Source: Nonomuraea purpurea
Lineage (GTDB): Bacteria > Actinomycetota > Actinomycetes > Streptosporangiales > Streptosporangiaceae
Length of the DNA: 64,000 nt
Direction: 5' to 3'
NCBI RefSeq assembly: GCF_042650645.1
Contig: NZ_JBHSBI010000020.1
Location: 114,992-178,991 of the forward strand
Part shown: positions 58,083 to 64,000 of the stretch, piece by piece
Position numbering within the stretch: position 1 is the stretch's first letter
Layout: every line of letters starts with the position of its first letter
The notes under the pieces: generated by a model
Told to the model about the DNA's origin: nothing
The model's database searches: none
Seen by the model: the letters and a program-made list of their open reading frames with translations, nothing else
Program-made: the position numbers and the translations under genes

Positions 58083-58382
58083 TCAGGCGGGCTCCGGATC
58101 CTGCCTCGTCCGCGACTGGCGCCTGCTGTGCAGGTCGACGACCGTCGGCCGCACCGCGCGCTCCAGCGAGCCGCGCAGGTCCGCCAGCATCTCGGCGGGT
58201 TCGAGTTCGCGCATGCGCGTGGCCATCTCGTCGCGCTCGTCGACCTTCCTCCGGAGGTAGGCCTCGCGGTTCACGCGCAGGCCGTACATGAGCTCGACCC
58301 TGATCAGGGCCAGCTCCTCCTCGAGGCTGATGCCCGCGAGCGTGGGCGCGGGGCGTCGTTTCCGGATGATGCGACGGATCAT
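58083..58382 (-). CDS. Small charged helical protein upstream of the secretion operon
   Basis: A 99-residue protein beginning MIRRIIRKRRPAPTLAGISL, then EEELALIRVELMYGLRVNRE, followed by charged helical stretches (RRKVDERDEMATRMRELEPA and ADLRGSLERAVRPTVVDLHS). No membrane segment. ATG 58382 is preferred because GGGAGG is five bases upstream; the frame continues up to 43 codons further, probably without meaning. It points toward the secretion genes 320 bp away but is separated from them by an apparent promoter space. Family not recognised. Confidence 0.6.
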   Translation of the reverse strand: MIRRIIRKRRPAPTLAGISLEEELALIRVELMYGLRVNREAYLRRKVDERDEMATRMRELEPAEMLADLRGSLERAVRPTVVDLHSRRQSRTRQDPEPA

Positions 58383-58573
58383 GAGGGCCTCCCGAGTCAG
58401 CGTGAACGCCGTGACGATTCGACGCGCAAGGGCCCAAAGTGGTTGACGCATCAGTTGTCCCCGCATCAGATATCCGGTCGATCCCCGACCCGACGTCGAA
58501 ACGGGCTCCACCCAAGCCCACCGTCGGTAACCTACCGTAACGATGGATCGCCCTACGTGATTGGACTCATGAC

Positions 58574-58762
58574 ATGCGCCGACTCGCCGCCGCCCTGCTC
58601 ACCGCCTGTGCGCTCGCCGGAGCCCACCCTGCCGCCGCCGCACCCGCCTGGGTCACCGACAGTGAGTGCACGAAGGGCGGCGGCAAGATCGTCCCGGTCG
58701 GTCAGGGCAAGGCGCTCTGCAAGGGCGGCCTGTGGGACAACGAGCAGATCCACTTCGACTGA
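58574..58762 (+). CDS. Small secreted two-cysteine protein
   Basis: A 62-residue protein: a typical Sec signal peptide (MRRLAAALLTACALAGAHPA, cut likely after AAA), then a ~38-residue mature part with two cysteines (SECTKGGGKIVPVGQGKALC followed by KGGLWDNEQIHFD). It may form one disulfide. Its own promoter probably lies in the 190 bp space shared with the charged helical protein gene. Role unknown; such small secreted proteins are common in this group. Confidence 0.65.
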   Translation: MRRLAAALLTACALAGAHPAAAAPAWVTDSECTKGGGKIVPVGQGKALCKGGLWDNEQIHFD

Positions 58763-58778
58763 GCGGCCTCGGACGGGC

Positions 58779-59855
58779 TCAGACGTTGAAGCGGAACTCC
58801 ACCACGTCGCCGTCGCGCATGACGTAGTCCTTGCCCTCGACGCGAGCCTTGCCCGCCGAGCGGGCGCTGGCGATGGAGCCGGCCTCGACCAGCTCGTCGA
58901 AGGAGACGACCTCGGCCTTGATGAACCCGCGCTGGAAGTCGGTGTGGATCACGCCGGCGGCCTCCGGCGCGGTGGCGCCCTTGGGGATCGTCCAGGCCCT
59001 GGTCTCCTTCGGCCCGGCCGTCAGGTAGGTCTGCAGGCCGAGGGTCTCGAAGCCGACCCTGGCGAGCTGGCGCAGGCCCGACTCCTCCTGCCCGACCGAC
59101 TGCAGCAGCTCGAGCGCCTCCTCCTCGTCGAGCTCGACGAGCTCGGACTCGATCTTGGCGTCGAGGAAGACCGCCTCGGCGGGGGCGACCAGCGTCGACA
59201 ACTGCTCCCTGAGCGCGGTGTCGGTCAGCTCGTCGGAGTCGAGGTTGAACACGTACAGGAAGGGCTTGGCCGTCAGCAGGTGGAGCTCGCGCAGCTCCTC
59301 GCGGTCGAGGCCGCTCTCGAAGATGGTCCTGCCGGTCTCCAGGACGGCCAGGGCGGCCTCCGCGGCCTCCAGCGCGGCCTTCTTGTCCTTGTTGTTGCGC
59401 GCCTCCTTCTGCAGGCGCGGTACGGCCTTCTCGACCGTCTGCAGGTCGGCCATGATCAACTCGGTGTTGATCGTCTCGATGTCGCGCTTGGGGGAGATCT
59501 CGCCGTCGACGTGGGTCACGTCGGGGTCGTTGAAGACGCGGATGACCTGGCAGATCGCGTCGGTGTCACGGATGTTGGCGAGGAACTGGTTGCCCCTGCC
59601 CTGCCCCTCCGAGGCCCCCTTGACCAGGCCCGCGATGTCGACGAACTCGACCTTGGCGGGCAGCACGCGGGCGGAGCCGAAGATCTCGGCCAGCTTGGGC
59701 AGGCGGTCGTCCGGCACGCCGACGATGCCCACGTTGGGTTCGATGGTGGCGAACGGGTAGTTCGCTGCCAGCGCGTTGCCGGACTTCGTCAGCGCGTTGA
59801 AGAGCGTGGACTTACCGACGTTGGGCAGACCGACGATGCCGATAGAAAGACTCAC
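58779..59855 (-). CDS. ychF: YchF/OLA1 family ATPase
   Basis: A 358-residue protein, usual length for YchF. The P-loop is GLPNVGKSTLFNAL, switch II is VDIAGLVKGASEGQG (the catalytic Gln is replaced by a hydrophobic residue, as is normal), and the specificity motif is NLDSDE rather than NKxD. Its C-terminal TGS-type domain (VIHTDFQRGFIKAEVVSFDE) is complete. It binds ATP and ribosomes and affects stress responses. GTG 59855 gives the family start; a TTG at 59864 has better spacing to GGAAG. Converges on the small secreted protein gene. Confidence 0.95.
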   Translation of the reverse strand: MSLSIGIVGLPNVGKSTLFNALTKSGNALAANYPFATIEPNVGIVGVPDDRLPKLAEIFGSARVLPAKVEFVDIAGLVKGASEGQGRGNQFLANIRDTDAICQVIRVFNDPDVTHVDGEISPKRDIETINTELIMADLQTVEKAVPRLQKEARNNKDKKAALEAAEAALAVLETGRTIFESGLDREELRELHLLTAKPFLYVFNLDSDELTDTALREQLSTLVAPAEAVFLDAKIESELVELDEEEALELLQSVGQEESGLRQLARVGFETLGLQTYLTAGPKETRAWTIPKGATAPEAAGVIHTDFQRGFIKAEVVSFDELVEAGSIASARSAGKARVEGKDYVMRDGDVVEFRFNV

Positions 59856-59946
59856 GGGCGTCAAGTTTACTTCCTGAGCACCTGAGCGCCCGCCCGCGAG
59901 CGTGTCGCGGGGATTCTCCCGGCCGAATCCTGCCATCATCCATGGA

Positions 59947-61203
59947 GTGGACGTGGTCTCGCTTCTCATCGGTCTGGCCGTCGGGCTGCTCGTGGGGTTC
60001 CTTGTCGCCAGGACGCGCGCGGCCGTACGGGTGGCCGACTCCGACGCCAGGGCCAGGTCCGCGGCAGAGAAGCTCGTCTACGTCGAGGAGCAGCTCGCCG
60101 AGCGTTTCCAGGCCCTGTCCACCCGCGCGCTCGACGCCAACAACCTGCGTTTCCTCGAACTGGCCGAAACCAGGCTGGCGGCCAGCCGCGCGGAGGCCGC
60201 CGGCGATCTGGAGCAGCGCAGGCAGGCCGTCGAGCACCTGGTCGAGCCGCTGAAGGACGCGCTGACGCGGGTCGAGACCCAACTGCGCGACACCGAGTCG
60301 GGCCGGCGCGCGGCGCAGGCTGAACTGGCCCAGCAGATGGAGTTCGTCAGGCAGAGCCACGAGCAGCTCCGCTCCCAGACCACCGCCCTGGTCAGGGCCC
60401 TGCAGCGGCCGGAGGCCCGTGGCCGGTGGGGCGAGCTGCAACTGCGCAGGGTCGCCGAGATCGCCGGGATGCAGCGCCACTGCGACTTCGACGAGCAGGT
60501 CAGCGAGGGCTCCATGCGCCCCGACATGGTCGTGCGGCTGGCCGGCGGCAAGAACATCGTGGTCGACTCCAAAGTCTCGCTGGCGGCCTATCTGGAGGCC
60601 GCGGAGGCCGCCGACGAGTCGCTGGCCACGGTCAGGCTCGACGCGCACGCCAGGCACGTGCGCGAGCACATCGACCGGCTGGCGGCCAAGTCCTACTGGC
60701 AGGGGTTCAACCCGTCGCCGGAGTTCGTGGTGCTGTTCATCCCCGGTGAGGCGTTCCTGGCCCCGGCGCTCGAACGCGATCCGGCGCTGCTGGAGTACGC
60801 CATGTCGCGGCGGGTGCACATCGCCACGCCGACGACGTTGATCACGATGCTGCGCACCGCCCACTACGCCTGGCAGCAGGCCGCGCTGAGCGAGAACGCG
60901 CGGGCGGTGTTCGAGCTGGGCAAGGAGCTGTACGAGCGGCTGTCGTCCCTGGGCAGGAACGTCGAGTCGCTGGGCAGGGCGCTGACGCGGGCCGTGGAGG
61001 CGTACAACAAGTCGGTCGGATCGCTCGAAAGCCGCGTCCTGGTCACCGCTCGCAAACTTAACGATCTAGGCGTAGTCGACGGCGATCTCGACGCCCCCGA
61101 GATGCTCGAAGGGCTCCCAAGACCCCTGGCATCCCCAGAACTGCTGGAAACCTCGTCTCTGCTTTCCCATGCGAACGGTAAGTTGGCCAACGGGACGCAG
61201 TAA
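59947..61203 (+). CDS. rmuC: RmuC family protein
   Basis: A 418-residue protein with one N-terminal helix (SLLIGLAVGLLVGFLVA), a long coiled-coil region (to about residue 170), and the RmuC core: RGRWGELQLRRVAEIAGM, NIVVDSKVSLAAYLEA, FVVLFIPGEAFLAPAL, RRVHIATPTTLITMLRTAHY. This core resembles a restriction-like nuclease fold; in E. coli RmuC limits recombination at inverted repeats. GTG 59947 was selected (a second GTG two codons on is possible) with no clear ribosome site. Followed 14 bp later by the DUF6542 gene. Confidence 0.9.
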   Translation: MDVVSLLIGLAVGLLVGFLVARTRAAVRVADSDARARSAAEKLVYVEEQLAERFQALSTRALDANNLRFLELAETRLAASRAEAAGDLEQRRQAVEHLVEPLKDALTRVETQLRDTESGRRAAQAELAQQMEFVRQSHEQLRSQTTALVRALQRPEARGRWGELQLRRVAEIAGMQRHCDFDEQVSEGSMRPDMVVRLAGGKNIVVDSKVSLAAYLEAAEAADESLATVRLDAHARHVREHIDRLAAKSYWQGFNPSPEFVVLFIPGEAFLAPALERDPALLEYAMSRRVHIATPTTLITMLRTAHYAWQQAALSENARAVFELGKELYERLSSLGRNVESLGRALTRAVEAYNKSVGSLESRVLVTARKLNDLGVVDGDLDAPEMLEGLPRPLASPELLETSSLLSHANGKLANGTQ

Positions 61204-61217
61204 ACGGGGGTGGGTCA

Positions 61218-61727
61218 ATGGGTGAGAAAGGCAGGCGTTCAGCGGTCAGGCTGACCGCCCGCGGTGCCGTCGCGCTCGCCCTGGTGGCCACCCTGGCGGG
61301 CTACGTCCTGACCGCCCTGCTCGACATCCAGCACGTCGTGGGCGCGGCCTTCGTGCTGTCGAGCCTGCTGGGCGCGCTCATGGTCAACCGGCGCGAGCTG
61401 CTGTCGCTGGTGGTGACGCCGCCGCTGGTGTTCTTCTGCGCCACGCTCTTCGTGGAGCTCGGGCGGGCCTTCGGCTCGGTGTCGATCGTGCAGTCGCTGA
61501 CGCTGGGGCTCTACACCTCGCTCACGCGGGGGGCGCCATGGCTGTTCGCGGGCTCGGCGCTGGTGCTCGGCGTGGCATGGCGGCGCGGGCTCCGCGACAA
61601 CGTACGCGAGCTGCGCGAAGAACTGAAGGCGGGCGCGGAGGCACCGCGCCCGCGTCAGTCGTTCGTGCCCGAGCCCGAGGGCTACTTCGAGCCCAAGGTG
61701 TACGGCACCCCGCGCGGCGAGGACTAA
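61218..61727 (+). CDS. Four-helix membrane protein, DUF6542-like
   Basis: A 169-residue protein with four hydrophobic helices (VALALVATLAGYVLTALLD, VVGAAFVLSSLLGALMV, LLSLVVTPPLVFFCATLF, APWLFAGSALVLGVAW) and a charged tail ending RQSFVPEPEGYFEPKVYGT. This helical pattern and the end match actinomycete DUF6542 proteins often found near ispH and rmuC. It converges on ispH, overlapping its stop by four bases. Function unknown. Confidence 0.75.
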   Translation: MGEKGRRSAVRLTARGAVALALVATLAGYVLTALLDIQHVVGAAFVLSSLLGALMVNRRELLSLVVTPPLVFFCATLFVELGRAFGSVSIVQSLTLGLYTSLTRGAPWLFAGSALVLGVAWRRGLRDNVRELREELKAGAEAPRPRQSFVPEPEGYFEPKVYGTPRGED

Positions 61728-62689
61728 CTGGCCCGCAGATCCTTGCGCAGCTCGTGGGGCAGGGCGAAGCGCATGCTCTCCTGCACCGGCTCCACCTCGC
61801 TCACCTCGCCGAACCCGTGCTCGGCCAGCTTGGCCAGCACCTCGTCGACGAGCTCCTCCGGCACCGAGGCGCCGCTGGTGAGGCCGACCGTGGCGACGCC
61901 GTCGAGCCACTCCTCGCGGATGAACCCGGCGTTGTCGACCAGGTACGCGGCCTTCGCGCCGTAGTCTTTGGCCACCTCGACCAGGCGCTTGGAGTTGGAG
62001 GAGTTGTCCGAGCCGACCACGATGACCAGGTCGGACTCCGCGGCGATCTCCTTGACGGCGACCTGCCTGTTCTGCGTGGCGTAGCAGATGTCGTCGCTCG
62101 GCGGGTCGATCAGCGTGGGGAAGCGCTCCTTGAGCCGGGCCACGGTCTGGGTGGTCTCGTCGACCGACAGCGTGGTCTGCGACAGCCACACGAGCTTGCT
62201 CGGGTCCTTCACCCGCACCTGGTCGACCGAGTCGAGCCCGTCGACGAGCTGGATGTGGTCGGGGGCCTCGCCCGAGGTGCCCTCGACCTCCTCGTGGCCC
62301 TCGTGGCCGATGAGCAGGATGTCGTAGTCCTGGTTGGCGAACCTCTTCGCCTCGTTGTGCACCTTCGTGACCAGCGGGCAGGTAGCGTCGATGGTGCGCA
62401 GGCCGCGCCGGCGGGCCTCGTCGTGCACGACCGGGGAGACTCCATGGGCGGAGAAGACCACGATCTCGCCCTCGGGCACCTCTTCTGTCTCCTCGACGAA
62501 GATGGCACCCCTGGCCTCGAGCGTCTTCACGACGTGGGTGTTGTGGACGATCTGCTTGCGTACGTAGATCGGCGCGCCGTACTGCTCCAGAGCCTTCTCG
62601 ACCGCTACCACGGCTCGATCGACTCCGGCGCAGTAGCCCCGCGGCTTGGCCACGAGTACTCGGCGGGATGAGGGGGTCTGGGGCTCCAT
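61724..62689 (-). CDS. ispH: IspH, HMBPP reductase of the MEP isoprenoid pathway
   Basis: A 321-residue enzyme. The three cluster-binding cysteines are in RGYCAGVDRAV, DATCPLVTKVH and DDICYATQNRQ; active-site motifs include FSAHGVSP, GHEGHEEVEGT and GSDNSSNS. It makes isopentenyl and dimethylallyl diphosphate in the cytosol using a [4Fe-4S] cluster. ATG 62689 gives the expected length; the open frame continues upstream across the divergent gene on the other strand, which is a shadow. Confidence 0.96.
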   Translation of the reverse strand: MEPQTPSSRRVLVAKPRGYCAGVDRAVVAVEKALEQYGAPIYVRKQIVHNTHVVKTLEARGAIFVEETEEVPEGEIVVFSAHGVSPVVHDEARRRGLRTIDATCPLVTKVHNEAKRFANQDYDILLIGHEGHEEVEGTSGEAPDHIQLVDGLDSVDQVRVKDPSKLVWLSQTTLSVDETTQTVARLKERFPTLIDPPSDDICYATQNRQVAVKEIAAESDLVIVVGSDNSSNSKRLVEVAKDYGAKAAYLVDNAGFIREEWLDGVATVGLTSGASVPEELVDEVLAKLAEHGFGEVSEVEPVQESMRFALPHELRKDLRAS

Positions 62690-62789
62690 GCTTTCTATGC
62701 TACGTGGAGCGACCATCTGGCCCGCGCGTGCATGGTGGCCCGCGGTGCGCCAGACTGGCCGTCCAATACTGACCTCCCAGGGAGACGTC

Positions 62790-63794
62790 ATGTCCCTCAG
62801 CGACGTGATACGCAACATCGCCAAAACCGTTACCAACAAGGACGAGATGAAGGAGAAGGCCAAGGATCTTCCGCTCCTCGTCGTCCAGACCACGCTCAGC
62901 GCGGCAGGGCAGGCGCTGCTCGTCGTGGACCGGATGAAGAACTCGATCAAGGGGATTGGCAAGAAGGACAAGGGCGAGGAGGAGCAGGACGGCTCCCGGC
63001 CCTCCGCGGCTGAGCAGGTTGCCGCGCCTCCGGCGGCGGACAAGAAAGATGCCGACAAGAAGGACGAGGAGGACAAGCCCGCCCGCAAGGAGCCGGTCAT
63101 CTTCGCCCCGCGTCCCAGCGCCGAGCCGAACGGCGCCGCCAAGACCAAGCCCGACCCGGTGATCTTCGCGCCTGCGGGCAAGCCCGAGCCGGCCGTCGCC
63201 GAGCCTGAGCCCGCCGCCAAGAGCACGGCCCCCGAGCCGGAGCCGACGGCCAAGAGCACGGCCCCGGAGCCCGCCGCCAAGGCCACCGCCGCACCCGCCA
63301 CCCCCAAGACCCCGGCCGAGCCCGCGCTCGCCGAACCCACCGCCGCCGAGACGACGGTCGCCGAGCCCACCGTGGCGGAGCCCGCAGTCGCCGAGAAGCC
63401 CGCCGCGGCCGAGAAGCCCGTCGCGGCGAAGCCCGCCGTCACCGAGCCCACGGCCGCCGAGCCCGCCGCCACCGCCGAGGCCACCGTGGCGGAGCCCGCC
63501 ACGGCCAAGAAGCCGGCCGCGAAGCCCGCCGCGAAGAAGGCCGCGGCCAAGAAGCCCGTCGTGACGGAGCCCGTCGCCTCCCCCAAGGCCGACGAACCCG
63601 CCGCCAAGGCGGACCTGGCCGAGCCGCTCCCCGGCTACTCCGAGCTGACCGTCGCCTCCCTGCGCGCCAGGATGCGCGGCAAGACCGCCGAGCAGATCAC
63701 CGACTTCGTGGCGTACGAGCGCGCCACGACGGCGCGTCCCGAGGTCATCCGCATGTTCGAAAACCGCCTGGCCAAGCTGCAAGCAGGCGAATAG
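62790..63794 (+). CDS. Pro/Ala/Lys-rich protein, lipid droplet-associated type
   Basis: A 334-residue protein. The N-terminal ~50 residues form an amphipathic or hydrophobic helix pair (DVIRNIAKTVTNKDEMKEKA, then DLPLLVVQTTLSAAGQALLV). A long Pro/Ala/Glu/Lys stretch with repeats (AEPTVAEPAVAEKPAAAEKP, KKPAAKPAAKKAAAKKP) and a C-terminal helical domain (LPGYSELTVASLRARMRGKT, then ITDFVAYERATTARPEVIRM) follow. Actinomycete proteins with this layout are annotated as lipid droplet-associated; the lysine repeats also resemble HbhA/histone-like tails. GGGAGA is seven bases before ATG 62790. Confidence 0.75.
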   Translation: MSLSDVIRNIAKTVTNKDEMKEKAKDLPLLVVQTTLSAAGQALLVVDRMKNSIKGIGKKDKGEEEQDGSRPSAAEQVAAPPAADKKDADKKDEEDKPARKEPVIFAPRPSAEPNGAAKTKPDPVIFAPAGKPEPAVAEPEPAAKSTAPEPEPTAKSTAPEPAAKATAAPATPKTPAEPALAEPTAAETTVAEPTVAEPAVAEKPAAAEKPVAAKPAVTEPTAAEPAATAEATVAEPATAKKPAAKPAAKKAAAKKPVVTEPVASPKADEPAAKADLAEPLPGYSELTVASLRARMRGKTAEQITDFVAYERATTARPEVIRMFENRLAKLQAGE

Positions 63795-63820
63795 TCGGAG
63801 CGAACCCGTAGTCTTCCGCC

Positions 63821-63888
63821 GTCAACGACCCCCCTCCTGAAGGAGGGGGCTTGAGGTGCCGCCTGGTGCTTTGAAGCCCCGCGTTGAC
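63821..63888 (+). ncRNA. Structured RNA-like element (nested hairpin with alternative pairing)
   Basis: GTCAACG (63821-63827) pairs perfectly with CGTTGAC (63882-63888), enclosing a GC hairpin CCCCCTCC-TGAA-GGAGGGGG (63830-63849). GGGGCTT (63846-63852) can instead pair with AAGCCCC (63874-63880), so two mutually exclusive folds exist. It lies between the Lys-rich gene and an open frame at 63925. It might be a leader switch, a terminator of the upstream gene, or an insertion-sequence end; no consensus was identified. Confidence 0.4.
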
Positions 63889-63924
63889 CAGCCCTAGTCA
63901 TCATCTTTGGAGGTGCAATTCCAG

Positions 63925-64000
63925 ATGGCTATCTTTCACGCAGGACCGCAGACCCACCAGCGAATGCTTCCTCAGTTCGCTGCTCTGGAATCCGTGGGAG
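63925..64000 (+). CDS. Unrecognised open frame cut by the right edge
   Basis: An ATG follows GGAGG by 11 bases. The frame MAIFHAGPQTHQRMLPQFAA continues open for 25 codons to the window end. Codon use is less GC-rich in third positions than the flanking genes. No family recognised; too little is visible. Confidence 0.35.
   Translation, partial: MAIFHAGPQTHQRMLPQFAALESVG

Noticed and set aside
63821..64000. Definite IS200/IS605 or IscB-type element
   Set aside because: The hairpin is suggestive, but no transposase or nuclease motif is visible in the 25 codons available.
1..64000. CRISPR arrays, rRNA or tRNA genes
   Set aside because: No regularly spaced repeats, rRNA-like stretches or tRNA cloverleaf patterns were noticed on either strand; a tRNA scan was not possible.

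Overview
The window reads as a chromosomal segment of a very GC-rich filamentous actinomycete, most likely from the Streptosporangiaceae/Nonomuraea neighbourhood. The basis is codon use with almost only G or C in third positions, a mycothiol gene (mshB) at the left edge, many GTG starts, translationally coupled operons and a mix of housekeeping genes typical of the group. No rRNA, tRNA, CRISPR array or complete insertion sequence was recognised. Assignments rest on reading the translated sequence and known motifs; no database search was run.

Left part (1-19.8 kb): mshB (partial), an S9 peptidase, a secreted TAP-like hydrolase, a two-gene heterodimeric ABC exporter with strongly asymmetric nucleotide-binding domains, the respiratory nitrate reductase operon narGHJI with a coupled phosphotransferase-fold kinase gene, an NmrA-like oxidoreductase, a DUF1996-DUF305-kinase operon, and a divergent secreted serine hydrolase. 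Two LacI/CebR-like GAGCGCTC operators lie between the last two units.

Middle part (19.8-31.9 kb) is more accessory: a small membrane protein, an XRE-TPR regulator with a NUDIX gene, two small actinomycete-type proteins, rtcB, an SDR-MFS-TetR resistance-type cluster, a toxin-antitoxin-like gene pair behind a perfect 22-bp palindrome, and an archaeal-type ATPase with a PD-(D/E)XK-like C-terminus. That ATPase lies between two AT-rich palindromes and beside the decayed 3' part of a paralogue. A secreted DNRLRE-type protein follows.

32-43 kb carries two different succinate dehydrogenase/fumarate reductase modules. One (sdhCAB, minus strand) is a b558-type complex. The other (plus strand) resembles mycobacterial Sdh1, with a membrane anchor rich in Cys/His. 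Between them lie a LysR regulator, divergent from sdhCAB and facing a T-N11-A palindrome, and a three-gene phosphorelay (REC-PP2C phosphatase, HAMP histidine kinase, Rcp1-like response regulator). A strong bidirectional terminator closes the second module.

43-58.4 kb is the most unusual region: a single minus-strand run of genes matching the order of Gram-positive Tcp-type conjugation machinery (VirB8/TcpC-like, small TcpD-like protein, PrgI/TcpE-like domain, VirB4-like ATPase, VirB6/TrbL-like channel, second VirB8-like protein, transglycosylase-NlpC/P60). It has no relaxase or coupling protein in view. The PrgI-like domain is fused through a long disordered linker to a ParA-like domain that has lost both P-loop lysines. 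Two low-complexity surface proteins follow downstream. The right end (58.5-64 kb) is housekeeping: ychF, rmuC, a DUF6542 protein, ispH and a Pro/Ala/Lys-rich protein, ending in a structured RNA-like element before an unrecognised open frame cut by the window edge.
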